This document shows, one piece after another, positions 25,890 through 33,965 of a stretch of 64,000 nucleotides of DNA. Position numbers and translations under genes: made by a program. Each line of letters starts with the position of its first letter. Positions within the stretch are counted from its first letter, which is position 1. The notes under the pieces were generated by a model. It searched no databases. It was not told the origin of the DNA and saw nothing but the letters and a program-made list of their open reading frames with translations. This stretch comes from an uncultured Clostridia bacterium (GTDB lineage: Bacteria > Bacillota > Clostridia > Lachnospirales > Lachnospiraceae). The DNA is taken from NCBI GenBank assembly GCA_948472945.1, contig CAOKVX010000005.1, forward strand, positions 1-64,000. The letters run 5' to 3'.

Positions 25890-26696
25890 ATGAATAATGC
25901 ACCGATAGGAGTCTTTGATTCCGGTGTCGGGGGCCTGACCGTAGCGAGGGAAATAATGAGACAGCTGCCTAATGAAAGTATTGTTTATTTTGGCGATATG
26001 GCAAGGGTTCCATACGGAAGCAAAAGCAAAGATACAGTTATATCATTTTCAAGACAAATAGTTAATTTTCTTACGGAAAAGCATGTCAAAGCTATAGTTA
26101 TAGCCTGTAATACGGCAAGTGCGTTTGCATTGTCGGAAATAGTGGCCGAGACAGACTTTCCGGTCGTCGGCGTTATTGAACCAGGCGCAAAAACCGCTGA
26201 CGAAATTACAGCAAATAATAAAGTCGGAGTTATCGCAACTGAAGGTACGGTAAAAAGCGGCATGTATTCAAAGGTCATCAAATCTATCAATCCTGACATT
26301 GAGGTGTTTCAGAAAGCATGCCCCCTGTTCGTCCCGCTTGTCGAGGAGGGACTTTTATACGATTCCATAACTATAGAGGTTGCAGACAGATATCTCCACG
26401 ACCTGCTTTCATACGGTATAGACACCCTTGTCCTCGGATGCACTCACTATCCGCTAATTAGAAGGACAATACAAAAAGTTGCGGGTGAAAATGTATCACT
26501 TGTCAGTCCGGCGTATGAAACAGCAAAAGAGCTTGAAAAAATAATTAGTAAAAACAATATAGAAAGCAGTCTGGAATCCGCCGTACATAGATTTTATGTA
26601 AGTGACAGCGCCGACAGATTTAAGAAGCTAGCGTCGTCGATACTTCCATGCGATATCGACGAGGTCGTCCATGTCAACATAGAACAATATGGATAG
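25890..26696 (+). CDS. murI: Glutamate racemase
   Basis: Enzyme of 268 residues that converts L-glutamate into the D-glutamate of the peptidoglycan stem. It carries the two catalytic Cys in IACNTASAFA (C73) and VLGCTHYPL (C184), D10 in GVFDSGVGGLTV and the GDMARVPYGSKS loop. GGAG lies 7-8 bases before the ATG, inside the end of ddl. The gene is followed by a DUF1934 gene 26 bases downstream. Confidence 0.96.
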   Translation: MNNAPIGVFDSGVGGLTVAREIMRQLPNESIVYFGDMARVPYGSKSKDTVISFSRQIVNFLTEKHVKAIVIACNTASAFALSEIVAETDFPVVGVIEPGAKTADEITANNKVGVIATEGTVKSGMYSKVIKSINPDIEVFQKACPLFVPLVEEGLLYDSITIEVADRYLHDLLSYGIDTLVLGCTHYPLIRRTIQKVAGENVSLVSPAYETAKELEKIISKNNIESSLESAVHRFYVSDSADRFKKLASSILPCDIDEVVHVNIEQYG

Positions 26697-26722
26697 AATG
26701 ATATAATAGAAAGAGAACAAAT

Positions 26723-27142
26723 ATGAAAAAAGATGTAATTGTAGAGGTATCGGGAATACAGATACTTACGGAGACAAATGACCCGGTAGAGATTGTCTCT
26801 AACGGTATTTACCACAAAAAAAATGGAAAGATATATGTTAACTATAATGAGATATCGTCTGACGGATACAGATATGACTGTATGATAAAGGCTTCGGACA
26901 GTACTGTAGAGATAATTAGAAAAGGGGCTTTTAATTCCTGTCTGGTATTCAGAAAAGACAGATGCTGTATGACGCCGTATAACACTCCATTTGGTACACT
27001 GATGGTTGGTATTAATACAAAAGACCTCATAATACTCGAGGATAAAGACATTTTAATAATTAAGATTAATTATTCACTGGATATTAATTACGACCACGTA
27101 TCTGACTGCTGTGTAGAAATAAAAATTTCATCTGCAAATTAA
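26723..27142 (+). CDS. DUF1934 (YwiB-like) protein
   Basis: Protein of 139 residues forming an all-beta pattern, with YDCMIKAS, VEIIRKGAFNSCLVFRKD and MTPYNTPFGTLMVGINT, typical of DUF1934/YwiB calycin-like barrels. TPFG is the family hallmark. The molecular function is unknown; homologues commonly lie beside murI or argS. It is the last gene of the spoIIR-ddl-murI run and is followed by a terminator. Confidence 0.85.
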   Translation: MKKDVIVEVSGIQILTETNDPVEIVSNGIYHKKNGKIYVNYNEISSDGYRYDCMIKASDSTVEIIRKGAFNSCLVFRKDRCCMTPYNTPFGTLMVGINTKDLIILEDKDILIIKINYSLDINYDHVSDCCVEIKISSAN

Positions 27143-27146
27143 AAGT

Positions 27147-27190
27147 AAGGTTATTCCAAAAGTCATTAAAATAGACTGCGGAATAACCTT
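27147..27190 (+). terminator. Terminator after the DUF1934 gene
   Basis: AAGGTTATTCC (27147-27157) pairs perfectly with GGAATAACCTT (27180-27190), followed by ATTTCTTT. It lies between convergent genes and may serve both strands. Confidence 0.7.
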
Positions 27191-27236
27191 ATTTCTTTAA
27201 TTATTATATACCCTTATATGTTCTATTAACCTGTTT

Positions 27237-27788
27237 TTATTTCTTTTTGCCGGACTTATCAGGTTTTTTTGAAGATGACTTTTTATCATTTTCAGCTTTA
27301 ATGGTATTCTCGGCTTTCTGCCTTAATCTTGCAAGTCTTCCCTTTTTTGCGACAGGCGCTTCAAGATTATTGCGCGAACCTTTAATATCCATTATATATA
27401 TTCCGCTAACGACTGCCTTTACTTCTTTCTTGACAGGAAGAAGTTCAAATATCTTTTGGTCACACATAAGCGACATAATCTTAGGCCCTACCTTTGCCTT
27501 TACAATAGGAACCTTTGTACCCCTCATATACTTAGGGGTCTGTTCCAAAACAATCTGCGGAAGACCTGCTTCTTTTAGTTTCATACGCTTTTTATCGATT
27601 ATAAGCATCGATAAAATCTGAGAAGCCTGCTGCATAGCAACTTCATTTTCAGCCTGTTTTTTCTGCATCTTTCTGCCGACAATGGTAAGCACAATAAGTG
27701 CGGCAAGAACAACGCCGAGAATAATGCACAGTACGATAAATACCGTATTCCATGCTAAAAGGGCAGGCAGATAATTTTGTCCAATCAT
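27237..27788 (-). CDS. Membrane-anchored hypothetical protein with basic tail
   Basis: Protein of 183 residues with an N-terminal helix (about 14-37, FIVLCIILGVVLAALIVLTIV), a cytoplasmic region containing KKRMKLKEAGLPQIV and TPKYMRGTKVPIVKAKVGP, and a Lys-rich C-terminus. I do not recognise an enzyme domain. Its start overlaps the end of plsC by 4 bases (ATGA type), so the two are translationally coupled; a role in envelope or lipid handling is a guess from context only. Confidence 0.7.
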   Translation of the reverse strand: MIGQNYLPALLAWNTVFIVLCIILGVVLAALIVLTIVGRKMQKKQAENEVAMQQASQILSMLIIDKKRMKLKEAGLPQIVLEQTPKYMRGTKVPIVKAKVGPKIMSLMCDQKIFELLPVKKEVKAVVSGIYIMDIKGSRNNLEAPVAKKGRLARLRQKAENTIKAENDKKSSSKKPDKSGKKK

Positions 27789-28513
27789 GAGTTTCTCCTT
27801 TCATCGTACATATCCTGAATAATCTGACGCACCATCTCTCCGAGATGCTTTTTTTCGTCGCGGTCAAGTGAAGCAACATCAATTGGCTCACCAAAATCCA
27901 TTGTTATCGACGCTTTTCTCACCCACGGCAAATGTGCCTCAAATATATTCTCTGTGTTAGTATAACATATTGGAACAATTTTGCAATTAGTTCTTGTTGC
28001 AATTCTGAAACATCCCTCTTTGAACTCATACAATTCATCAGTGCTGTTGCGCTTTCCCTCGGGACATACAAACACCGAAAGCTTCCTGTCAGATACCAGC
28101 GACACATTTTGCTTTATTACTTCAAGACCGCTTTTCACATCATCCCTGTCAAGAAATGAGCAGCTCAAAAAATACATCCACTGTGCAATACACGGAATTT
28201 TCCTGATTGAGTCCTTGGATATGAACGCCGTCGGAGTAGGTATGAACGAATATCCGAAAAATACGTCAAAAAATGAACGGTGATTGGCAATATACAAAAC
28301 CGGCTCATCCACAGGTACTTTCTCCCGTCCGTTTATTGTATAGTCCGTTCCGGACAGAAATATCCAAAACCTGAATACAATCAATACAATGCGCTGCGCA
28401 GTCTTGTGCATCACCATAGGATTAAACCGACCGATAATCCATTCTATAAGATACAGCGGAATACTAAGCACCGCCACGATTATCAGTGATATAAGAATTA
28501 AAATTGTCCTCAT
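27785..28513 (-). CDS. plsC: 1-acyl-sn-glycerol-3-phosphate acyltransferase family protein
   Basis: Membrane-associated acyltransferase of 242 residues. It has an N-terminal hydrophobic anchor, the catalytic HX4D box NHRSFFD (H78, D83) and the substrate-binding PEGKRN (151-156), a variant of EGTRS. It adds the second acyl chain to lysophosphatidic acid in phospholipid synthesis. It heads a two-gene operon with the membrane protein downstream. A precise acceptor cannot be told from the motifs. Confidence 0.9.
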   Translation of the reverse strand: MRTILILISLIIVAVLSIPLYLIEWIIGRFNPMVMHKTAQRIVLIVFRFWIFLSGTDYTINGREKVPVDEPVLYIANHRSFFDVFFGYSFIPTPTAFISKDSIRKIPCIAQWMYFLSCSFLDRDDVKSGLEVIKQNVSLVSDRKLSVFVCPEGKRNSTDELYEFKEGCFRIATRTNCKIVPICYTNTENIFEAHLPWVRKASITMDFGEPIDVASLDRDEKKHLGEMVRQIIQDMYDERRNS

Positions 28514-28704
28514 TTTATGTACCTCTCAAATTATCATAATGTATGCTCATCCCTCCGCCATCCCCACAGAGGGCGTCATATAGAAAACGACATTTCCTAT
28601 ATAAGTAAATATAGATATACAATAACGCTACATTATTATATATCTATATTCTTTGTCAGGTCAACCTGATAATATGCATTAAAATACTAATAAATATGAG
28701 AATT
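28514..28704. other. Intergenic region, nothing recognised
   Basis: About 190 bases of AT-rich sequence between the plsC promoter side and the end of the carboxypeptidase gene. An imperfect dyad TATAGAAA...TTTCCTATA lies near 28578-28600. No gene or clear terminator was recognised. Confidence 0.4.
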
Positions 28705-29769
28705 TCACTCATTCGTTCCTGAGTCAGAAATTATATTATCAAGATAATATTCATCCAAAGTATATCCGTAATATTCTTCCAGCGTAATGTTTTCGTTGTG
28801 TATATATTCTGATATTTCCGTTCCCACATACCTTATATGCCACGGCTCATACGAATATCCTGTTATCTGTTCCGTATTCTCCGGATATCTTATAATAAAT
28901 CCATACTGATAACAGTTTGCCGCAACCCATTGCCCCTCGGGCGTGTCTCCAAATTTCTCCGTGAGCGCACCTCCAAGCGACTTTGACGATATGTCCATTG
29001 CAAGCCCCGTCTGGTGCTCGCTGTGCCCCGGAGCCGCGGACACTTTGTTAGTCGCCTGAATGCCTCGCATTCGTACATTTTTGTCATATATTTCTTTCTG
29101 TCTTACATACGAGCGGTACCCCGATACTCCGTACAAAACAATATCGTCGTCAAGGGCCTCGCAAAACATTTTTTCAATAGCCTCCGCAGCTTCCTGACGC
29201 AGCTTATTTTTATCGTTGTTAACCCCGCCATAAAACTTAATGTCGGGAATAACAAGATTTTCAGGTACATAAGACTCCGGGAGCGCGTACTCCTTGTTCA
29301 CAAATACTGATATACTGTCGGGCTCAATATCAAGTCCAATCGAGTTGTCGCGCTCGCTATCATTTTTACCATTGCTGCCCGTTACTTTTTTATCGTCATC
29401 ACTTCCATTTTTTTGTTCTGTATTTTTATCTTTTTTGCCGTCATGCTTTAAATCCTTTTCATCATCACGTTTTTTATGCTGCCTGTTGTCATTAACGCTT
29501 TCCTTTGTTATATCTTTCCCGTCATATTGCACATCATCCTGTATATTATTTTTCCTATTATCCTTTTTGATGTCCTCATGTTTTTTAACCGAATTTTGGT
29601 TTGTCTTCATTTCAGCATCACCTTTATTATTATCATTATTATAATAATATTCATATTCGAACTCAGTTATTTCATTTCCTGCAATAACAGGGTTATTTGA
29701 ATAAGAAGTAAATATTAATATACATAGTATAAACAGCACACCTATTCCGGCCACCAAAATTTTCTTCAT
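28705..29769 (-). CDS. VanY-type D-alanyl-D-alanine carboxypeptidase (M15)
   Basis: Membrane-anchored enzyme of 354 residues. After one N-terminal helix (about 4-21) there is a linker of about 110 residues made almost only of Lys, Asp, Asn and Glu. The catalytic M15 domain follows: GYRSYVRQKEIYD, then the zinc site GHSEHQTGLAMDIS, and EPWHIRYVG. These enzymes trim the terminal D-Ala from stem peptides outside the membrane. The ATG at 29769 follows GGAGG by 5 bases; 39 additional codons upstream have no family likeness. The gene stands alone and there is no van cluster, so a wall-remodelling role is more likely than resistance. Confidence 0.92.
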   Translation of the reverse strand: MKKILVAGIGVLFILCILIFTSYSNNPVIAGNEITEFEYEYYYNNDNNKGDAEMKTNQNSVKKHEDIKKDNRKNNIQDDVQYDGKDITKESVNDNRQHKKRDDEKDLKHDGKKDKNTEQKNGSDDDKKVTGSNGKNDSERDNSIGLDIEPDSISVFVNKEYALPESYVPENLVIPDIKFYGGVNNDKNKLRQEAAEAIEKMFCEALDDDIVLYGVSGYRSYVRQKEIYDKNVRMRGIQATNKVSAAPGHSEHQTGLAMDISSKSLGGALTEKFGDTPEGQWVAANCYQYGFIIRYPENTEQITGYSYEPWHIRYVGTEISEYIHNENITLEEYYGYTLDEYYLDNIISDSGTNE

Positions 29770-29908
29770 TCTTTCCTCCAAATTATCAACATATCGAAGC
29801 CAATCTCCACAGATTATACCATATGTTGAATATAAAAATGTAAAACCGGAGTTAAAAAAATATAATAATGATAAAAAATGTCGCATTTTAAATTAAGAAA
29901 ACTTGTTC

Positions 29909-29937
29909 TTGAATATACAAATGTACTATGTTATATT
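29909..29937 (+). promoter_or_regulatory. Promoter of the small RNA at 29944
   Basis: TTGAAT (29909-29914), exactly 17 bases, then TATATT (29932-29937). Both boxes match the sigma-A consensus at five of six positions or nearly so, giving a predicted start around 29943-29946. Confidence 0.65.
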
Positions 29938-29943
29938 AGAAAC

Positions 29944-30054
29944 ATACGAAAGAAAGACATATACAAAAGAGCAGTCTTTCACTTGAGGAAAGCCGGATAC
30001 TTACATAGAGAACTCGCTCTAAACGATTAATAATTGGCGCGGGTTCTCTTTTTT
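29944..30054 (+). ncRNA. Small RNA candidate or leader with promoter and terminator
   Basis: A stretch of about 110 bases with a good promoter and no reading frame. It contains a hairpin GAAAGAC...GTCTTTC (about 29950-29980), a linker ACTTGAGGAAAGCCGGATAC, and a strong terminator: GAGAACTCGC (30008-30017) pairs with GCGGGTTCTC (30039-30048), followed by TTTTTT. I do not recognise a known riboswitch. It may be a free sRNA, or a leader that conditionally lets transcription continue into the PadR operon 220 bases downstream. Confidence 0.6.
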
Positions 30055-30058
30055 ATTT

Positions 30059-30096
30059 TAGCTCAACGGCGGGTTCAAATTTGCGCCGTTGAGCTA
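30059..30096. repeat. Dispersed palindrome, complete copy
   Basis: TAGCTCAACGGCG (30059-30071) and CGCCGTTGAGCTA (30084-30096) are perfect 13-base complements around the loop GGTTCAAATTTG. This is the best copy of an element seen five times in the window. The arm begins like a tRNA D-arm (TAGCTCA) and the loop is like a tRNA T-loop (GGTTCAAAT), but no tRNA can be built from it. Confidence 0.75.
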
Positions 30097-30274
30097 CCTG
30101 CAATATCTCCTCTTATTGTTATTTTTAGTGTTTAATTTTGCTATTGATTAGATATTGTTATTTGTGCCATACTAATTAATAGGCGCCAGTGAAAAAATAA
30201 TATACATTTATTTAATCTATGTATTTACTTTTACAGATTTATGAATTATAATATATTTTGGAGGTGCCAATTAC

Positions 30275-30613
30275 ATGCAGGCAAGAAATAACTTTAAAAG
30301 TGGTTCATGTGAGATGCTGATACTCCACATACTGAAAAATTACGGCGACAGTTACGCTTACCAGATTTCTCAGTTGATAAGAGATTTATCTGACAATACG
30401 ATATCTTTTCCCGAAGGTTCATTATATCCTGCATTCTACAGAATGATAGAACACGGGTTTATATCAGACTATAATAAAAGCGGGGGGAAGAAGATTGTCA
30501 GGGTATACTACCACATAGAGCCGGCCGGCATAGAGCGATTGGATTATCTGTTGAACGAATATCACACGACAACAGATAATATCAATAAGATACTGCAATA
30601 CAAATTTTCTTAA
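30275..30613 (+). CDS. PadR-family transcriptional regulator
   Basis: Regulator of 112 residues with the PadR winged helix: CEMLILHILKNYGDSYAYQIS, then FPEGSLYPAFYRMIEHGFI with the family pattern EGSLYPAL-like, and YHIEPAGIERLD. PadR proteins usually repress the adjacent operon. GGAGGTG stands 9 bases before the ATG. The next gene, for a HAAS-like membrane protein, follows 18 bases after the stop, the common PadR/HAAS coupling. Confidence 0.93.
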   Translation: MQARNNFKSGSCEMLILHILKNYGDSYAYQISQLIRDLSDNTISFPEGSLYPAFYRMIEHGFISDYNKSGGKKIVRVYYHIEPAGIERLDYLLNEYHTTTDNINKILQYKFS

Positions 30614-30631
30614 AAGAGGAGGTACAAAAGA

Positions 30632-31009
30632 ATGACATGGGAGGCTAGGAAATACTATAGAGCTATTAAAATTTTAATTCCTTCGAGGGGAAAATGCGGA
30701 AAATTAGTTTTAAACAGCATTAAAATTCGTATCCAAGAAATTGAAAACAATAACAGTAACGTGACATATGATATGTTGTGCGACATTATAGGCGAGCCAA
30801 AGCTAATAATTTCAAATTATTACGCAACGGAAGATGTTGAAACCCTTGCCAAAAAGCTTCGCATAGCAAAGACTGTCCGCATATGTGTTGTAGGGCTTTT
30901 AGTTGCAGGTATTATATGCTCTGCAACTGTAGCGTGTTATTATCACAGCGCTTATCAAGAGGCCAAGAATCAAATTATTGTAGAAAAAGAATTTACAATT
31001 GAGAACTAA
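30632..31009 (+). CDS. HAAS/DUF6120-like membrane protein
   Basis: Protein of 125 residues. The N-terminal two thirds are a helical cytoplasmic domain (ARKYYRAIKILIPSRGKCG, then VTYDMLCDIIGEPKLI with the EEL..FGxP-like pattern of HAAS domains), followed by one membrane helix (about 85-107) and a short external tail. HAAS proteins are found next to PadR regulators and are thought to transmit a membrane signal to them. It is sandwiched between the PadR gene and a secreted-protein gene. Confidence 0.7.
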   Translation: MTWEARKYYRAIKILIPSRGKCGKLVLNSIKIRIQEIENNNSNVTYDMLCDIIGEPKLIISNYYATEDVETLAKKLRIAKTVRICVVGLLVAGIICSATVACYYHSAYQEAKNQIIVEKEFTIEN

Positions 31010-31030
31010 TAATAAAAGGGGAGAAAAAAA

Positions 31031-31534
31031 ATGAAAAAAATTAAACCGATACTACTCTCATTACTTATGCTTTTTATGTTGCTTGCGACACCTTTACGCG
31101 CAGAGGCCGCTGTATCCGGCGATACGGCAGACAACAGCAAAATTACATATTTTGAAGACGGTAGTTACCTTGTAACAACAATTACCGACGAGGAGGGCTC
31201 AAAGAAGCCTTCAGGAATTCAGACATTCGCAACGTCAACTACTGTTACAAAGTCAAAGACTGCAAACTATTACAATGCAGACGGCAAGGTTATGTGGTAT
31301 TTAAAGGTGACCGGTTCTTTTACATATAACGGAACAACTTCCAAGTGCAACAGCTCAGCTATCAAAGCCGAGGCTTTAGGCAGTACATGGAAAATATCAA
31401 ATAGGTCAGCAGCCCGTGGCGAGTCTACGGCTTATGCTTCCGCTACCGCAAAGCAATATATGGCGGGAGTCGTAATTAAGACAATCAGCGACATCGTATC
31501 GCTGCACTGCAGCCCAACCGGAGTTTTCTCGTAA
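31031..31534 (+). CDS. Secreted DUF6147-like protein
   Basis: Exported protein of 167 residues. A signal peptide (about 1-26, ending RAEAA) precedes ITYFEDGSYLVTTI, TKSKTANYYNADGKVMWYLKVTGSF, TYNGTTSKCNSS, and a Ser/Ala-rich beta-type C-terminus ending SLHCSPTGVFS. The spacing matches my recollection of DUF6147, a family of unknown function; its two Cys may form a disulfide. It is the third gene of a PadR-HAAS cassette and is followed by a strong terminator, so it is the likely output of that module. Confidence 0.7.
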   Translation: MKKIKPILLSLLMLFMLLATPLRAEAAVSGDTADNSKITYFEDGSYLVTTITDEEGSKKPSGIQTFATSTTVTKSKTANYYNADGKVMWYLKVTGSFTYNGTTSKCNSSAIKAEALGSTWKISNRSAARGESTAYASATAKQYMAGVVIKTISDIVSLHCSPTGVFS

Positions 31535-31631
31535 AATTAAATAATTATGGCAAAGAATTATAAAATATAAACGGGAAGCGGGCAGCAATACTTGTCATAT
31601 ACTTATATGTAATCATTACGTATAAGTACAA

Positions 31632-31661
31632 CAACCGGCTGTGTAACTACACAGCCGGTTG
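31632..31661 (+). terminator. Terminator of the PadR cassette
   Basis: CAACCGGCTGTGT (31632-31644), loop AACT, and ACACAGCCGGTTG (31649-31661) form a perfect 13-bp stem followed by TATTTATAATTT. It ends the three-gene unit before ispE. Confidence 0.8.
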
Positions 31662-31695
31662 TATTTATAATTTATTAAATTTGGGGGACGACAAC

Positions 31696-32565
31696 ATGAT
31701 ATATACTTACAATGCACCTGCCAAAATTAACATCGGACTTGATGTAGTAAGAAAACGTGAGGACGGTTATCATGACCTTAGAATGATTATGCAGACCGTC
31801 ACTTTATTTGATACTCTTACATTTGACATAAAGGACGGGAATAATGTCAGTATGACATGTACCGACAGTTCTCTGCCCGTCAATTCGGATAACCTTGTAA
31901 TTAAAGCAATCAATCTGCTAAAAGAAGAATTTAGTTTAAAATCGGACATAGCTGTACACCTTGAGAAAAAAATACCTGTCGCAGCAGGAATGGCAGGAGG
32001 CAGTTCTGACGCCGCCGCTGCCTTAATGGCAATCAACGATATATTCGGACTTGAGTTAACAAAACGGGAGCTGATGAAACGGGCGGTTAAACTCGGCGCA
32101 GATATTCCTTACTGCATTTTGCAGGGAACCGCTCTGTCGGAGGGTATAGGCGATATCCTCAAACCTGTTTCCACACTTAGAGATATATATATTCTGATTG
32201 CAACCCCTGACATTGATGTCTCCACGGAATTTGTCTACGGAAACCTTAAGCTAGATGAAAACACGCTCCACCCGGATATAGACTCCATTGTCAGCGCAAT
32301 GGCAGATAACGACGCGCGCGGAGTCGGACGCCTTCTCGGCAATGTCCTTGAAACCGTAACAGTGCCGGCCTATCCTGTCATTGACTACCTGAAAAATCTA
32401 ATGTTAGAGCACGGAGCCGCAGGCTCACTTATGAGCGGCAGCGGACCGACCGTATTCGGTATATACGAGGACAAAAATACGGCGCTTAAATCCGCCGATA
32501 TTTGCATTAAAAAGTTTAAAGACATCTTCTGTGCCGTAACAACATGCTATTCGCCTGAGAATTAG
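31696..32565 (+). CDS. ispE: 4-diphosphocytidyl-2-C-methyl-D-erythritol kinase
   Basis: GHMP kinase of 289 residues in the methylerythritol phosphate route to isoprenoids. It has APAKINIGLDVVRKREDGYHDL at the N-terminus (IspE-specific), the ATP-binding PVAAGMAGGSSDAAAAL, and GSLMSGSGPTVFGI near the C-terminus. The ATG at 31696 with GGGGGAC upstream is preferred to a TTG five codons earlier. The gene is read alone and converges with spmB. Confidence 0.95.
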   Translation: MIYTYNAPAKINIGLDVVRKREDGYHDLRMIMQTVTLFDTLTFDIKDGNNVSMTCTDSSLPVNSDNLVIKAINLLKEEFSLKSDIAVHLEKKIPVAAGMAGGSSDAAAALMAINDIFGLELTKRELMKRAVKLGADIPYCILQGTALSEGIGDILKPVSTLRDIYILIATPDIDVSTEFVYGNLKLDENTLHPDIDSIVSAMADNDARGVGRLLGNVLETVTVPAYPVIDYLKNLMLEHGAAGSLMSGSGPTVFGIYEDKNTALKSADICIKKFKDIFCAVTTCYSPEN

Positions 32566-32579
32566 CATTGATTAAGCAT

Positions 32580-32665
32580 TATGGCAAGTTCGCCCCAAGG
32601 GGCGGGGTATTTGACCCACGCGCAGTCGCCAACTGCAAGCAAGCTTGCGATTGGCTCGTTGCGTA
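32580..32665. repeat. GC-rich double hairpin between convergent ispE and spmB
   Basis: CGCCCC-AA-GGGGCG (32591-32604) is followed by a longer imperfect stem built around GCAAGC-AA-GCTTGC (32635-32648) with GCCAA...TTGGC outside it. The GC content stands out from the flanks. No T-run follows, so a plain terminator is not evident; the shape suggests a repeated extragenic palindromic element. Confidence 0.5.
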
Positions 32666-32751
32666 CGCGGGAATAAATTAGTATGATATTAATGTTTGGC
32701 ATTATTAATTGTTTATTAGTAATTATAGTGTTTATAACCAAAATATGGCTG

Positions 32752-33261
32752 TTATAACCTAAGAACAAGCACACTGCCGATTATTCCGGCAATTGTTGCT
32801 ATTATTGCACCAGGTATTACGTACCTGGTCTTTTTTATTCCCACACTTCCAAAATACACGCTCACAGTGTAAAAAATAGTTTCGCTGCTGCTCATTATTA
32901 CAGATGCCAGAACACCGATATACGAATCAGGTCCCACACTTTTATAAAGGTCCAGCAGAAGGCCCGTAGCGGCAGATGATGAAAACATTTTAACAATAAC
33001 AACCGGTACCAGCTGTGCAGGCAGCTGCAATATACGTGAAATATTTTCAAGAAGACCAAAAGCCCCCGAAGCCCTCAGTATACCTACCGCCGCGAGAAGG
33101 CCTATCAATGTTGGCATTATTCCAAGCGTCACTTCAAAACCTTCTTTCGCCCCTTCAATGAAATCCGAAAATATATCCGAGCCGGCAAGAATTGCATATC
33201 CTACTACATAAAAGAAAATAAGCGGTATAATATAATCCGATATGTACAAAAGAAAATTCAC
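32752..33261 (-). CDS. spmB: Spore maturation protein B
   Basis: Integral membrane protein of 169 residues with the nucleoside-recognition-type Gate domain seen in SpmB: IPLIFFYVVGYAILAGSDIF, EGFEVTLGIMPTLIGLL and a SSAATGLLLDLYKS segment. In Bacillus and Clostridia SpmA and SpmB are needed for spore core dehydration and heat resistance. Its start overlaps the end of spmA by 4 bases. Confidence 0.95.
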   Translation of the reverse strand: MNFLLYISDYIIPLIFFYVVGYAILAGSDIFSDFIEGAKEGFEVTLGIMPTLIGLLAAVGILRASGAFGLLENISRILQLPAQLVPVVIVKMFSSSAATGLLLDLYKSVGPDSYIGVLASVIMSSSETIFYTVSVYFGSVGIKKTRYVIPGAIIATIAGIIGSVLVLRL

Positions 33262-33842
33262 CTTTTATCGCCCCTCTTTCTCATTATCATTGAAAATGCA
33301 ACGCCTGCAAGCGTAGAACATGTTGTGGCTATTATTGCAGGCGCAAGTATTGACGACGGCGTGACGGAACCGTACTGACTCCTGTAAGCTATTATATTTA
33401 CCGGAATCAGCTGCAGGGACGACATATTAACTATGAGGAACGTACACATATCTACGCTTGCCGCAGTTCCTCCACCGCTTATTGATTTTAATTCTTTCAT
33501 CGCATTAATACCTACCGGAGTAGCCGCCCATCCCAGACCCAGTATGTTTGCAATCATGTTAGAGGCAATATATTCATTTACTATATGTTCTTTTGGCAGA
33601 GTCGGAAACAATAACCTAATAACTGGCATCATAAGCCTTGTTAGCTTCTCCATAAGTCCGCATCCTCTTGCAACACCCATGAGTCCCGTCCACAGCGACA
33701 TTACCCCGAGCATGGTAACGCAAAGAGACACCGCCTCCTTTGCGCTGTTGAGCGTCTCCGTGCTCACATTGCCCATATTTCCTGTAAAGGCACCGATAGT
33801 TATCCCTAAAAGAATCATAAAAGCCCAAATATAATTAAGCAT
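33258..33842 (-). CDS. spmA: Spore maturation protein A
   Basis: Integral membrane protein of 194 residues, MLNYIWAFMILLGITIGAFTG, with GVMSLWTGLMGVARGCGLME and NMIANILGLGWAATPVGINAM typical of SpmA. It is paired with spmB by overlapping ATGA. The GGGGG ribosome binding site is part of an inverted repeat (33850-33910), recalling the arrangement ahead of spoIIID. Confidence 0.95.
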   Translation of the reverse strand: MLNYIWAFMILLGITIGAFTGNMGNVSTETLNSAKEAVSLCVTMLGVMSLWTGLMGVARGCGLMEKLTRLMMPVIRLLFPTLPKEHIVNEYIASNMIANILGLGWAATPVGINAMKELKSISGGGTAASVDMCTFLIVNMSSLQLIPVNIIAYRSQYGSVTPSSILAPAIIATTCSTLAGVAFSMIMRKRGDKR

Positions 33843-33849
33843 AAATACA

Positions 33850-33910
33850 CCCCCGATATACGCCTGACGGGTTCTGCGGCCCTTGTGTCATAATATGCGC
33901 ATATCGGGGG
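33850..33910 (-). promoter_or_regulatory. Inverted repeat burying the spmA ribosome binding site
   Basis: CCCCCGATAT (33850-33859) pairs with ATATCGGGGG (33901-33910); a further CGC/GCG pair extends it inward after one mismatch, leaving a loop of about 33 bases. On the minus-strand transcript the gene-proximal arm contains the GGGGG Shine-Dalgarno sequence. On the plus strand the right arm is followed by TTTTAT, so a terminator role from that side cannot be excluded. Confidence 0.5.
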
Positions 33911-33965
33911 TTTTATACCTACATGCCAATAGTCAAATCATTCTTGCATACGTTATTAATGAATA

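Noticed and set aside
28705-29769. Vancomycin resistance cluster suggested by the VanY-type enzyme and the VanR/VanS-like pair at 0.2-2.4 kb
   Set aside because: No VanH, VanX or D-Ala-D-Lac ligase is present, and the Ddl in the window belongs to a normal wall operon. The genes are 26 kb apart.
29944-30054. Known riboswitch (cyclic di-GMP, THF, preQ1, guanidine) for the RNA upstream of PadR
   Set aside because: None of the recalled core sequences of these classes fits the linker and stems.
30059-30096. tRNA gene suggested by the TAGCTCA and GGTTCAAAT words
   Set aside because: The two words lie within one 38-base palindrome; no acceptor, anticodon or D-stem pairing can be formed.
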